A stretch of DNA of 64,000 bases from Bradyrhizobium ivorense. GTDB taxonomy: Bacteria; Pseudomonadota; Alphaproteobacteria; Rhizobiales; Xanthobacteraceae. Made by a program: the position numbers and the translations under genes. This document shows positions 16,857 through 26,116 of the stretch, piece after piece. Each line of letters starts with the position of its first letter. Position 1 is the first letter of the stretch. The notes under the pieces were generated by a model, which saw only the letters and a list, made by a program, of their open reading frames with translations, ran no database searches and was not told where the DNA came from. The stretch lies in NCBI RefSeq assembly GCF_900696085.1, contig NZ_CAADFC020000013.1, forward strand, positions 62,001 to 126,000, written 5' to 3'.

Positions 16857-17783
16857 ATGCCCGTGACCACGCTCGCTCATCAACCGCCGCAGATCGTCAA
16901 GGCCAACGGCATCGACATCTGCTACGAGATTTTTGGCGATGCCAACGCCGAGCCGCTGCTGCTGATCATGGGCCTCGGCGCGCAGATGATTCACTGGGAC
17001 GATGAATTCTGCCGGCAGCTTGGCGCGCGCGGCTTTCGCGTGATCCGGTTCGACAACCGCGACATCGGCAAATCGGCGCGGATGACCGGCGGCAAGCGCC
17101 TCACGGCCTTCGAGCTGCTCAAGCTGCGCCTGCTGAAGATCCCGGTCGCAGCGCCCTACCGGCTGATCGACATGGCGAGGGATACGGTCGGGCTGATGGA
17201 CGCGCTCGGCATCCGGACCGCGCATCTGGTCGGCGCCTCGATGGGCGGCATGATCGCGCAGGAGGTTGCGATCAGCTTTCCGGAGCGCGTGCGCTCGCTG
17301 ACCTCGATCATGTCGACCACCGGCAACCCGAGGATTCCGGGACCGACCCGCGAGGCCGGCGCGATGCTGATGGCGCCGCCACCCGCCACCAAGGAAGAGT
17401 ACTTCGTGCGCTTCGCCCAGACCTGGAAAGTCCTGCGCAACGGCTCATTCCCCGAGGACGAAGCGCTCGATGCCGAGCGCGCGCGGCGCACCTATGAGCG
17501 CGGCCTCAATCCGGCCGGGGTCGGCCGCCAGCTCCGCGCCATCCTCGCCTCCGGCAGCCGCAAGGAACGGCTGCGCGCGGTGAAGGCGCCGACGCTGGTG
17601 ATCCACGGCACGGTCGATCCGCTGGTGCATCCCGAGGGCGGCCGAGACACCGCGGCCTCGATCCCCGGCGCCAAGCTCCTGATGGTCGAGGGCATGGGCC
17701 ATGCGCTGCCGATCCCGATGTGGCCACAGATCATCGACGCCATCGACAAGCACGCGCACGGGGCCGCAGCGAAGGCGGCGTGA
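16857..17783 (+). CDS. alpha/beta-hydrolase
   Basis: The 308-residue protein has the hydrolase fold with MGLGAQMIHWDD (oxyanion loop), RVIRFDNRDIGKS, and the nucleophile elbow GASMGGM (Ser at about 126). Asp in HGTVDPL and His in GMGHALP complete the triad near residues 251 and 282. No signal peptide is seen, so it is probably cytoplasmic. It is divergent from phaE-phaC across 170 bp. This may be chance or may point to a role in hydroxyacid oligomer turnover (inference). It starts at ATG 16857. Confidence 0.85.
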   Translation: MPVTTLAHQPPQIVKANGIDICYEIFGDANAEPLLLIMGLGAQMIHWDDEFCRQLGARGFRVIRFDNRDIGKSARMTGGKRLTAFELLKLRLLKIPVAAPYRLIDMARDTVGLMDALGIRTAHLVGASMGGMIAQEVAISFPERVRSLTSIMSTTGNPRIPGPTREAGAMLMAPPPATKEEYFVRFAQTWKVLRNGSFPEDEALDAERARRTYERGLNPAGVGRQLRAILASGSRKERLRAVKAPTLVIHGTVDPLVHPEGGRDTAASIPGAKLLMVEGMGHALPIPMWPQIIDAIDKHAHGAAAKAA

Positions 17784-17900
17784 GCCCGGTTTCTCCCGGG
17801 TACCATGTGAGTTCAGGGTGCGCTCTTCCGGGCAACGAACGGAGCCTGTAGAGAGCGCGATGCAGCGCGCGGTGCGCGTTTCATCACCGGGAGTTTTCCG

Positions 17901-18371
17901 ATGCACGTGTTTCTCCGGCCGCGGGCCGCAGCCGTCGCCGCCGCGATCCTCCTTGCGCTCACCTCGTCCGCGGCGATGGCGGCGCCGAACGAGGCCCAGC
18001 AGGAAGCCAACCGCAAGACCGTGCTGGCGTTCTACGACAAGGGGCTGAACCAGAAGGACGCCGACGCCGCGCTCGCCTATGTCGGCGACCGCTATGTGCA
18101 GCACAATCCCGGCGCCGCCGACGGCCCGGAAGGCTTTCGCAAGTTCATCGGCTTCCTGCGCGAGAAGTTTCCGAACTCGCACAGCGAGATCAAGCGCTCA
18201 TTCGTCGACGGCGACTACGTGATCCTGCATGTCCACGCGGTGCGCGAGCCCGGCACCCGCGGCAATGCGATCGTCGACATCTTCAAGCTCGAGAACGGCA
18301 AGATCGTCGAGCACTGGGACGTGGTGCAGCCGATCCCGGAGAATCCGGCGAACGGCAACACGATGTTTTAG
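17901..18371 (+). CDS. secreted SnoaL/NTF2-like protein
   Basis: The 156-residue protein begins with a signal peptide (residues 1-28, cleavage likely after AAMA). An NTF2-like SnoaL domain follows, with ANRKTVLAFYDKGLNQKD, YVQHNPGAADGPEGFRKF and IVDIFKLENGKIVEHWDV. Such domains are small cone-shaped pockets found in cyclases, isomerases and ligand-binding proteins. The HNPGAADGPEGF segment is typical of bacterial predicted SnoaL-like aldol condensation-type proteins. It is probably periplasmic. The gene stands alone and ends at a palindromic repeat that probably terminates it. The function is unknown. Confidence 0.8.
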   Translation: MHVFLRPRAAAVAAAILLALTSSAAMAAPNEAQQEANRKTVLAFYDKGLNQKDADAALAYVGDRYVQHNPGAADGPEGFRKFIGFLREKFPNSHSEIKRSFVDGDYVILHVHAVREPGTRGNAIVDIFKLENGKIVEHWDVVQPIPENPANGNTMF

Positions 18372-18380
18372 CCGTAGCCT

Positions 18381-18502
18381 GTAGCCCGGATGGAGCCAAC
18401 GGGTCGCGCGAACGCGCGCCCGATGACAGGCTCCGCGCAATCCGGGGCAGTCGATCCGCGTCGGGAGCTGTCCCGGATTACGCTGCGCTCCATCCGGGCT
18501 AC
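18381..18502. repeat. dispersed palindromic repeat, family A
   Basis: Begins GTAGCCCGGATGGAGC and ends GCTCCATCCGGGCTAC, with an extended core. It lies exactly between two convergent genes and could serve as a two-way terminator. Confidence 0.85.
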
Positions 18503-18513
18503 AAGTGCGAAGC

Positions 18514-19188
18514 CTATTGCTTGGTCGCGATCCAGATCACGTGACGCGCGCCGCCGCCGCGCCCGGTCGCGCGCACGGCGACCTCGTTGACCTCGAAGCC
18601 GGCGCTGCGCAGTCGCTTGGTGAAGGACGGATGGGGGCCGGACGACCAGACTGCGAGCACGCCGCGCGGTCGCAGCGCACCGTGCGCCGCTGTCAGCCCG
18701 GCCGCGCTATAGAGCGCGTCATTGGCCTTGCGCGTCAGCCCCTCCGGGCCATTGTCGACATCAAGCAGGATCGCGTCGAAGGTTTTGGGATGCGACCGGA
18801 TCACCTCGGTGACGTCGGTCTCCCGAATGCTCAGGCGCCGATCGTCCAGGCTGCCGGCAAAAATCTCCGCCATCGGCCCCCTGGCCCAGGCGACCACCGC
18901 CGGCACCAGTTCGGCGACGACGATCCGCGCATCGGCGCCCAGCGCGGCGAGCGCGGCGCGCAGCGTAAAACCCATGCCGAGGCCGCCGATCAGCATATGC
19001 GGTTTCGCCACCGCTTCGATCTTCTTGGCGGCCAGCGTGGCGAGCGCGGCTTCGGAGCCGCTGAGACGGCTGTTCATCAACTCGTTGCTGCCGAGCTTGA
19101 TGGAGAATTCGCGGCCCCGCCGCATCAGCCGCAGCTCGCCGTCGGTGCCGGGAATCTGTGCGGTGTCGAGCTTTTCCCACGGAATCAT
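18514..19188 (-). CDS. spermidine synthase-like, SAM-dependent methyltransferase-fold protein
   Basis: The 224-residue protein has a Rossmann-type motif I, MLIGGLGMGFTLRAAL, followed by an acidic strand end IVVAELVPAVVAWARG. A motif IV-like FDAILLDVDNGPEG lies near residue 150. The pattern is that of spermidine synthase/MnmC-like folds, but the length is short and the polyamine aspartates are not clear. Either an aminopropyl or a methyl transfer from a SAM derivative is possible. The start ATG 19188 fits family starts; the longer frame to 19275 translates a repeat. It is monocistronic between two family A repeats. Confidence 0.75.
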   Translation of the reverse strand: MIPWEKLDTAQIPGTDGELRLMRRGREFSIKLGSNELMNSRLSGSEAALATLAAKKIEAVAKPHMLIGGLGMGFTLRAALAALGADARIVVAELVPAVVAWARGPMAEIFAGSLDDRRLSIRETDVTEVIRSHPKTFDAILLDVDNGPEGLTRKANDALYSAAGLTAAHGALRPRGVLAVWSSGPHPSFTKRLRSAGFEVNEVAVRATGRGGGARHVIWIATKQ

Positions 19189-19222
19189 GCGACGGCTTGT
19201 AGCATGGTCAAGGGGCGGAGCC

Positions 19223-19310
19223 GTAGCCCGGATGGAGCGCCAGCGTAATCCGGGGTGCTGCAACCGCGGCTGCACTGGTCCCGGATTACGCTGCGCTCCA
19301 TCCGGGCTAC
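19223..19310. repeat. dispersed palindromic repeat, family A
   Basis: Begins GTAGCCCGGATGGAGCG and ends CGCTCCATCCGGGCTAC. It lies just after the P450 fusion stop (minus strand), where it probably terminates the lipid operon. Confidence 0.85.
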
Positions 19311-19320
19311 AAGGCGGGGC

Positions 19321-22300
19321 CTACCCGCCGGCCCAGACGTCGAGCACGTAGCGGTTCTTCGCGCCCATCTCCTCGATCCAGCGCGCGGCAGCATTGACAT
19401 CCGCGCCGGTGCGCTCGCGGTAGATCGACATCAGCGTCGCCTTGACGTCGGGCTCCATCTTGCCGCCGTCGCCGCAGACATAGATGATTGCGCCCTTCTG
19501 GATGAGATCCCAGACCCGGCCCTTCTGCGCGGCGATGAGATGCTGCACATAGGTTTTCGGCCCGTCGGTGCGCGAGAACGCGGTGTACAATTCACCGATG
19601 CCCTCGGCCGCGAACGCCTTCAATTCGTCCGCATAGATGAAATCCTGATCCGGATGGCGGCAGCCGAAGAACAGGATCGCCGGCCCGAGCGTGGCGCCCT
19701 GGGCCTTGCGCGCCGCGCGCTCCTGCAGGAAGCCGCGGAACGGCGCGAGGCCCGTGCCCGGGCCGATCATGATGATCGGCACGGCATTGTCGTCAGGCAG
19801 GCGGAAGCCGGCCTTGGTCTCCTTGACCGTGGCGTGGACGGTGTCGCCGGCGCGGCGGCGCGCCAGATAGTTCGAGCAGACGCCCTTGTAGATGCCGCGC
19901 CCGGAGCTGGCCGGCGCCTCCACCACACCGACGGTGACGCTGCAGCGCTGCGCCGCGCCGGCCGGTGACGACGAGATCGAATAATAGCGCGGCGCCAGTA
20001 GCGACAGCATTTCGAGGTAGAGGTGGAACGGCAGCTCGCAGGCCGGATATTCCTCCAGCAGGTCGAATACCGATTTGCGCTTTGCCAGCACCTCGCTGCG
20101 GTAGCGCTCGGCGGAGGCATCGTCCTCGCCGGCATAGGCTTGTAATTTTGGCTTGGTCACCGGGCAGCGGGTGTGCTCGGCCATGATCTGGATCTGCTTG
20201 CGGGTTGCGACCTGCTGCAATTCGACGAACTCGGTGAGCAGCCGCCCGACCGACACCGCATTGCCGACCGGCAGTTGCGCGCGGCGGCCTTCCGAGACCT
20301 GCAGGCGGATCTGGTCCGCCGGCAGGAAGCCGAAGCGGCGCGCGACGGAATCGACCAGGGTCGGGTCGTTGCGCGGCACCACGCTGAGATGGTCGCCGAC
20401 GCGATAGTTCAGACTGGCCGGCAGCTCGACCTCGATGTGCCGGGTCGAGCGATCCGACGGATTGGCGCCGTCCTTGGTCTGCAGCTCGCTGTTGACCAGC
20501 ACCTTCATCGGCACCGCGCCGCCCTGCGTCACGATGGTGTTGACCGCGCCCTGCGCGACCGGCTCGATCGCATAGAGCGGCTCATCCTCGGCCGTGCGGG
20601 TGAAATTCCAGTCGATGCCGAATTCCTTGGTCGCGACCTTCGCGGCCTCCGGGAACCATTTCTGGAACTGGCCGTCGAGATCGCTGCGCGCATCGCCCTC
20701 GCCGCGCGGATACACGGCGCGGGCTCCGTGCGCGGTCAGCTGCTCGTCGATGAAGCGCGGCACCGACTGGTAGGTCGCGGCCCAATCGCTGTTGCCGCAG
20801 CCGAACACCGCGTAGCGCACTTTTGCAAACGCATTCTTCGACAGATCGCTGCCGAGCCATTTGACGAATTGGGTGGCGTTGTCGGGCGCCGCGCCGTTGT
20901 AGGAGGCGCAGATGATCAGAACCCCGCCGTCCTCCGGCAGCTGGCCGACATAGTCGTCGAGCGGACCAAGCCGCGTCGCAAAGCCGTTGATCTCGGAGAG
21001 ATCGGCCATGCGGGTGGCGAGCTCCTCGGCCGAGCCGAGGTTGGAGCCGTACAGCACCAGCATCGGCGTGTTGTGACCGGGACGCGTGGTCGGCGCGCGC
21101 GGCGCCTTCGGCGCGGCCGCGACGGCGGCCGTGCTGCCGGCGAACGCGCCGCGGTCCCTGTCGTCGCGCGGCCGCACCTTGATCTTGAAGCCGTCGGGCT
21201 TGACCGTCAGCGTCTCCTTCAGGTGCATCTGGTAGCGATGGATGTCGATCAGCTTGAAGCGCTGCAGGATCATGCCGATCGCGAGCGCCGCCTCGTGCAT
21301 CGCAAAGCCGCGGCCGATGCAGGCGCGCTGGCCGTTGCCGAACGGCTTCCAAGCATTGATCGGCCGTTTTGCTTCCGCCTCGCGGCTGAAATTCTCGGGA
21401 TCGAACACGTCGGGGTTCGGGCCCCAGACGCTGGGATCACGATGCAGCGCCATCACCAGAATGGTGACGAAGGTGTTCTTCTTCAGCTTGTACTTGCCGC
21501 CGATGGTCTCATCGGCCAGTGGCGCGATGCCATAGGCCGGCGCCGGCGGCCACAGCCGCAGCGCCTCCTTCAGGCATTGCGTGATGTAGGTGAGCTGCGT
21601 GACCTGCTGGTAGGTCGGCCGTGCATTGACGTCGGGGCCAAGGACGCGATCGACCTCCTCGTAGCACTTCTTCAGGATCTCGGGATTTTTCAGCAGCGCG
21701 TAGATCGTGCAAGATAGCAGCCCGGAGGTGGTCTCGTGGCCGGCAATCAGAAAGGTGTTGATCTGGTAGCGGATGTTGACGTCGTCGAGCTGCTCGCCGG
21801 TGGCGCGGTCGACGCCGGTCATCATCGCGGCCAGCATGTCCTTCTTGTCGGAGGTGGCGTCGGTGTTGCCGCGCCGCTCGGCGATGATCTCGTCGACCAT
21901 CTTGTTCATGAAGGCGACATCTTCGGTCAGCGTCTTGCGCCGCTTCTGCATCCACAGCCCTTCCAGCGGCAGGCCGCGGGTCATCATGATGGTCTCGAGC
22001 GAGCGCACCAGCGATTCCACGAAGGGGTGGTAGTCGCGGCGGTAGAACGAGTTGAAGCGGTAGTCGAAGCCGCACAGGCCGATGGTGTCGAGCGTCAGCG
22101 CCGTCATGTCGTGGACGACGTCGATCTCCTCGTCGGCGTTGAGTCGCTCCCATTTCTTGACCAGCTGCTCGGCGATATCGACCATGCTCGGGTGGTACGA
22201 CTGCATGGCGCGGTTGCCGAACGGCTGCATCAGGATGTTGTGCGCCTTGCTCCAGTTCGGCTCCTTGGTGTCGGCGGTGAACAGGCCGTCGCCGCCGACC

Positions 22301-22554
22301 GCGCGCACCCGCCGCAGCGAGCCGCGCACCGCCTTGTCGAAGCGCTTCTCGTCGGACAGCTCGTCGACCAAGTCATGGCCGGAGACGATGACGAGCGGCG
22401 CGCCCATCATGTCGAGCCAGAAGATCGGCCCGAGCTCCTTCGCGAGCTTCACCAGATGCTGCACCGGCGCGGTCGAATCCAGCGACAGCATGTTGCCGAC
22501 CACCGGTTTGGTCGGCGGCTGCGGGATCGGACTCAGTCTGTTGCCGGACGCCAT
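19321..22554 (-). CDS. self-sufficient cytochrome P450/NADPH-P450 reductase fusion (CYP102/BM3 type)
   Basis: The 1077-residue protein joins a P450 haem domain (1-470) to a diflavin reductase (FMN about 495-650, FAD/NADPH about 680-1077). The haem ligand is Cys412 in FGNGQRACIGRG. The I-helix is AGHETTS (271-277) and the ExxR pair is E330/R333. GDGLFT places Phe92 where BM3 has Phe87. The FMN domain starts LVLYGSNLGSAEELA. The FAD domain has RYYSISSSP, and the NADPH domain has GPGTGLAPFRGF and a C-terminal aromatic (DVWAGG). Family members hydroxylate medium- and long-chain fatty acids using NADPH and O2. ATG 22554 starts the conserved region; the longer frame to 22647 covers a repeat. It is last in the minus-strand lipid cluster. 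The exact substrate is unknown. Confidence 0.93.
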   Translation of the reverse strand: MASGNRLSPIPQPPTKPVVGNMLSLDSTAPVQHLVKLAKELGPIFWLDMMGAPLVIVSGHDLVDELSDEKRFDKAVRGSLRRVRAVGGDGLFTADTKEPNWSKAHNILMQPFGNRAMQSYHPSMVDIAEQLVKKWERLNADEEIDVVHDMTALTLDTIGLCGFDYRFNSFYRRDYHPFVESLVRSLETIMMTRGLPLEGLWMQKRRKTLTEDVAFMNKMVDEIIAERRGNTDATSDKKDMLAAMMTGVDRATGEQLDDVNIRYQINTFLIAGHETTSGLLSCTIYALLKNPEILKKCYEEVDRVLGPDVNARPTYQQVTQLTYITQCLKEALRLWPPAPAYGIAPLADETIGGKYKLKKNTFVTILVMALHRDPSVWGPNPDVFDPENFSREAEAKRPINAWKPFGNGQRACIGRGFAMHEAALAIGMILQRFKLIDIHRYQMHLKETLTVKPDGFKIKVRPRDDRDRGAFAGSTAAVAAAPKAPRAPTTRPGHNTPMLVLYGSNLGSAEELATRMADLSEINGFATRLGPLDDYVGQLPEDGGVLIICASYNGAAPDNATQFVKWLGSDLSKNAFAKVRYAVFGCGNSDWAATYQSVPRFIDEQLTAHGARAVYPRGEGDARSDLDGQFQKWFPEAAKVATKEFGIDWNFTRTAEDEPLYAIEPVAQGAVNTIVTQGGAVPMKVLVNSELQTKDGANPSDRSTRHIEVELPASLNYRVGDHLSVVPRNDPTLVDSVARRFGFLPADQIRLQVSEGRRAQLPVGNAVSVGRLLTEFVELQQVATRKQIQIMAEHTRCPVTKPKLQAYAGEDDASAERYRSEVLAKRKSVFDLLEEYPACELPFHLYLEMLSLLAPRYYSISSSPAGAAQRCSVTVGVVEAPASSGRGIYKGVCSNYLARRRAGDTVHATVKETKAGFRLPDDNAVPIIMIGPGTGLAPFRGFLQERAARKAQGATLGPAILFFGCRHPDQDFIYADELKAFAAEGIGELYTAFSRTDGPKTYVQHLIAAQKGRVWDLIQKGAIIYVCGDGGKMEPDVKATLMSIYRERTGADVNAAARWIEEMGAKNRYVLDVWAGG

Positions 22555-22586
22555 TGTCGGATTGCCCCCTCGCCTCGAACTACGCT

Positions 22587-22689
22587 CGTCATTCCGGGAT
22601 GGTCCGAAGGACCAGACCCGGAATTCTCGAGATTCCCCGATGCGCAATTGCGCATCTGTGGTTCGCGCTACGCGCGCCCCGGAATGACG
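22587..22689. repeat. dispersed palindromic repeat, family D
   Basis: Arms CGTCATTCCGGGATGG and GCGCGCCCCGGAATGACG, with inner CCCGGAATTCTCGAGATTCC. It lies between the epoxide-hydrolase-like gene and the P450 fusion gene, so it may limit read-through into the P450 gene. Confidence 0.75.
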
Positions 22690-22698
22690 ACTTCGTCG

Positions 22699-23694
22699 TC
22701 ACCCAAACCGCTTTCTACGCCACTCGATCAGCTTGGCGCTGACTTCGTCGGGCTTTTCCTGCTGCGTCCAATGGCCGCTGTCCTTGACCAGATATTTCTC
22801 GAGGTCCGGCACCAGCCGCTCCATGCCGTCGGCGGCCGACGGCGGCAGCACCGCGTCGTTCTCGGCCATGATCATCAGCGACGGCACCTTCACATGATGG
22901 TCCAGCCCCGCCGAGCGCTCCCAGTTGCGGGTGAAGTTGCGATACCAGTTGATGCCGCCGGTGAAGCCGGTTTTCGTAAAGGTGTCGACAAACACCTGCT
23001 TTTCCTCCGCCGAGAGGATCGGCGTGCGCGGATCATGCTTGGCGTCGTAGTTCGCGATCATCTGCGGAAACGCCAGGTTGAGCCGCGCCGAGGCGCCGAC
23101 GCCGGCGATCGGCTGCTCCTCCGGCGTGCCCGGCGGACGCGCCACCGGCTTGCGCATGAAGGCGTCGAAGGTCTGCTCGACCCGGCTGCCGAAGATCCGG
23201 TCGGGCTCGCGCGCCGGGTCCTGGAACTGGACGATGTACATGTGGTCGCCGAAGCGCTGGCGGAACAGCGCGATCGGGTCCATCGGCGCGCGGTCCCAAT
23301 GCGGCGTGTTGACGCCGACGACGCCGGCGACCCGCGACGGATGCCGCAGCGGCATCTGCCAGACGACGAAGCCGCCCCAGTCGTGACCGACGAAGATCGC
23401 CTTGTCGATCTTGAGGTGGTCGAGCAGGCCGACGAGGTCACCGGTCAGATGCTCCATGTCGTAGGCCTCGACCGGCTCCGGCCGGTCGGTCGCGCCATAG
23501 CCGCGCTGATCCGGGGCGATCACCCGGATGCCGGCCTCGCCCAGTGACTTGATCTGGTGACGCCAGGAGAACGCCAACTCCGGCCAGCCGTGGCACAGCA
23601 CCACCGGCGGCGTGTCGGTCTTGGGCCCTGCTTCGTAGAAGCCCATGCGGATGCCGTTGGTCTCGGCGAATTGCAGCGGCGGCATTTTGATCAT
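22699..23694 (-). CDS. alpha/beta-hydrolase, epoxide hydrolase-like
   Basis: The 331-residue protein has the epoxide hydrolase signature: oxyanion motif HGWPE (35-39), RVIAPDQRGYGATDRP, and the nucleophile elbow GHDWGG with Asp105 rather than Ser. A C-terminal SGHWTQQEKP supplies the catalytic His. Asp in the elbow favours epoxide (or haloalkane) hydrolysis to diols. The gene starts 12 bp after the wax synthase stop and precedes the P450, so conversion of a fatty-acid epoxide made by the P450 is plausible (inference). I chose ATG 23694 over a TTG two codons upstream. Confidence 0.85.
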   Translation of the reverse strand: MIKMPPLQFAETNGIRMGFYEAGPKTDTPPVVLCHGWPELAFSWRHQIKSLGEAGIRVIAPDQRGYGATDRPEPVEAYDMEHLTGDLVGLLDHLKIDKAIFVGHDWGGFVVWQMPLRHPSRVAGVVGVNTPHWDRAPMDPIALFRQRFGDHMYIVQFQDPAREPDRIFGSRVEQTFDAFMRKPVARPPGTPEEQPIAGVGASARLNLAFPQMIANYDAKHDPRTPILSAEEKQVFVDTFTKTGFTGGINWYRNFTRNWERSAGLDHHVKVPSLMIMAENDAVLPPSAADGMERLVPDLEKYLVKDSGHWTQQEKPDEVSAKLIEWRRKRFG

Positions 23695-23706
23695 GGCCAA
23701 GGACCC

Positions 23707-25257
23707 CTATTCGGCCGCGCCCTTGATGTCGGCAGGCGGCGGCGCGAACGCCGCCTCGAGTGCATCGAATTCGAGCGGCAGCATGTCGCACATCACCTGC
23801 ACATGCGGGATGATGTTGGCGCCGACGATGAAGCCGAAATCGAGCTGGTCGCGGTAGCTCTGCACGGTGATGTTGAGCGCGACCCCGTGGGTCGAGATCG
23901 AGACCGGGAAGATGTGCAGCAGTTCGGCGCCGGCCGCATACAGCGTCTGCCGCGGCCCCGGCACGTTCGACACCGTAATGTTGGTCGCCGGCGGCAGCAC
24001 GTTGGAGAGGTCGGAACGGCTGTAGAGCAGCGCCATGATCTGCACCAGGATCGGCGCGCCGAGCAGCGAGATATTGGAGACCTGCGGCATCAGGGCGCGC
24101 AGCGGATGCGACATCTCCTTGGACTTGGTCGACTGCGCGATGATGGTTTCCAGCCGCTGCTTGGGATCCTCGATGTCGGTCGCGATCGAGCAGATCATGC
24201 CGAACACCTGGTTGTTGGCGTCGGCATTGCCCTCCTCGCGCAGCGAGATCGGCACGCCCGCGGTCAGCGACTTGTTCGGCAGCGCGCCCTGGCTGATCAG
24301 ATAGCGCCGCACCACGCCGGAGGCGAGCGCCAGCACGACGTCGTTGAGCTTGCCGCCGGACGCCTTCGCCAGCGCCTTGGCGCGCGACAGCGAGATCGAG
24401 GTGCCGGCAAAGCTGCGCTCCGACGAGATCGCCTTGTTGAGGATGGTCGGCGGCGAGGCCATCGCCTGCAGGCTCTCGCGCGATCGGGGATCGGCGACCT
24501 TGGCGACCACGTCCGACAGGCTCTTGAGCACGGTCGGCATGCTGGAGGCGAACTTCACCGCGCTCTCGATCTGGAACATCGCGTTGTCGAACAGGATCGA
24601 GCCGAGATCGCTCTTGCCGGAGCGCGGCAGCTCCAGGCTCTTCTGCGCGGTCGCCGCGGCCTCGAACGGCTGGGTCCAGAGCTGCTGATAGGCGTCGATC
24701 AGGTTGGCGGCGATGTCGCGCGGCTCCTGCGCGACCTTCCGCGCGCTCGGCGGCTCGACCACGCGCGGCACCGGCGTCAGGTCGTAGATCATGCTGGTCA
24801 GCGCTGCGCCGGCACCGCCGTCGATGCAGGCATGGTGCATCTTGGAATACAGCCCGATCTCGTTGTCCTTCATGCCCTCGAACACGTAGAACTCCCAGAG
24901 CGGGCGGGCGCGGTTCAACAGCTTGGCGTGCATCCAGCCGACGATGCGCTCGAGCGTGGCGCGGTCGCGCGGCGCCGGCAGGCTGGCGCGGAAGATATGG
25001 CGGTCGATGTCGAACTGGTCGTCCTCGACCCAGGACGGATGGTCGATGTCGAGCGGCGCCTTCTGCAGCCGCGCTTTCAGGATCGGCGCGATGTGCAGCC
25101 GCGAGGCGATCATCGCCTTGAACTCTTCGAAGAAGTCGCCCTTGTAGCCGTCGGGCAGGCGGAAGATCGCCATGCTGCCGACATGCATCGGCATTTCCGG
25201 CGTTTCCAGATAGAGAAACGATGCGTCCAGCGAGGACAGCTTCTTGGCGTCGCTCAT
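23707..25257 (-). CDS. wax ester synthase/diacylglycerol acyltransferase (WS/DGAT)
   Basis: The 516-residue protein has the WS/DGAT catalytic motif HHxxxDG at 141-147 (HHACIDG). The N-terminal LSSLDASFLYLETPEMPMHVG and the C-terminal ISNVPGP-type motif (ITVSNVPGPRQTLY) are also typical. It esterifies an acyl-CoA to a fatty alcohol or to diacylglycerol, giving wax ester or triacylglycerol, and acts at the inner membrane and on lipid bodies. It starts at ATG 25257, 58 bp after the lipase stop, and is followed closely by the epoxide-hydrolase-like gene, so an operon is likely. No fatty acyl reductase is in the window. Confidence 0.92.
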   Translation of the reverse strand: MSDAKKLSSLDASFLYLETPEMPMHVGSMAIFRLPDGYKGDFFEEFKAMIASRLHIAPILKARLQKAPLDIDHPSWVEDDQFDIDRHIFRASLPAPRDRATLERIVGWMHAKLLNRARPLWEFYVFEGMKDNEIGLYSKMHHACIDGGAGAALTSMIYDLTPVPRVVEPPSARKVAQEPRDIAANLIDAYQQLWTQPFEAAATAQKSLELPRSGKSDLGSILFDNAMFQIESAVKFASSMPTVLKSLSDVVAKVADPRSRESLQAMASPPTILNKAISSERSFAGTSISLSRAKALAKASGGKLNDVVLALASGVVRRYLISQGALPNKSLTAGVPISLREEGNADANNQVFGMICSIATDIEDPKQRLETIIAQSTKSKEMSHPLRALMPQVSNISLLGAPILVQIMALLYSRSDLSNVLPPATNITVSNVPGPRQTLYAAGAELLHIFPVSISTHGVALNITVQSYRDQLDFGFIVGANIIPHVQVMCDMLPLEFDALEAAFAPPPADIKGAAE

Positions 25258-25315
25258 GATCTCCTCCCGAGAACCAACTTATACGGGCGCCTTGGCGGCG
25301 CTTCTCGTCATTCGG

Positions 25316-26116
25316 TCAGGATAGTGCCTGCTCTGCCGGCCCGTAGGCAATGGCAAAGGGGCCCGACCGGTCAAAATGCCGGAATTCACCCTCCGGCAGC
25401 GCCAGGCGGTCGGCGATCGCCCACAGCGCTGCGGGGTTGACGCCGAGGCCGATATGGCTCGCGAAATGCACCTCGATGTTCTCCGCGGTCGCCGACGGCC
25501 GCAGGCGGGAGGTGCGCCAGTTCACGATGCCGTCGGTGCGGGAATAGATCGAGGTCGCCGGCACCGGCATGTCGCCGGCGATCGCGGCGCGGACCTCCGG
25601 GATGTCGTCCACCCCTTCGCCGGACAAAAGCTCATAGAGCCGCGTCGCGTTGGTGGCGCGGATGTCGTCGGCGAACGGGCTGCCCAACGTGATCACCGAG
25701 CGCACCAGCTCGGGAAACTGCGACGCCAGGTCGCGCGCATAGACGCCGCCGAGGCTCCAGCCGATGATCGAGACCTTGCGCCCGGTCGCCGCATGGATCC
25801 GCTTCAGGAGGTCGCGCAGCGCGCCGCGCTTTGAGGCGATGCCGCCGAAATTGCGGCCCATGTTCCAGGCATAGGCGTCGTAGCCGAGCTCCTTCAGATA
25901 GCGCCGCATCGGCGCCATCGACAGGTCGCTGGCGAGGAAGCCGGGCAGCGTCAGCACCGGATGGCCGTCGCCCTTCGGCGCCCGCATCAACAGCGGCGAC
26001 AGCAAAAGGCTCGAATTGAGCTCGAGCACGCCGCGCGCCTCGGCCAGCATCAGGAACAGGCTTGGCGGGCGCAACCGGCGTTCGGTCACCTCAACGCTCC
26101 TGTCCATGTCTGTCAC
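25316..26116 (-). CDS. alpha/beta-hydrolase (lipase-like)
   Basis: The 266-residue protein has LTLPGFLASDLSM (oxyanion loop), the nucleophile elbow GWSLGG with Ser121, Asp in YSRTDGIV, and His in ASHIGLG. It is paralogous to the 11475-12245 hydrolase. The start is GTG 26116, sharing one base with the stop of the DUF6489 gene (TAGTG); ATG 26107 is the alternative. It lies directly upstream of the wax synthase, so it probably hydrolyses or remodels neutral lipid, opposing or feeding WS/DGAT (inference). No signal peptide is seen. Confidence 0.83.
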   Translation of the reverse strand: MTDMDRSVEVTERRLRPPSLFLMLAEARGVLELNSSLLLSPLLMRAPKGDGHPVLTLPGFLASDLSMAPMRRYLKELGYDAYAWNMGRNFGGIASKRGALRDLLKRIHAATGRKVSIIGWSLGGVYARDLASQFPELVRSVITLGSPFADDIRATNATRLYELLSGEGVDDIPEVRAAIAGDMPVPATSIYSRTDGIVNWRTSRLRPSATAENIEVHFASHIGLGVNPAALWAIADRLALPEGEFRHFDRSGPFAIAYGPAEQALS

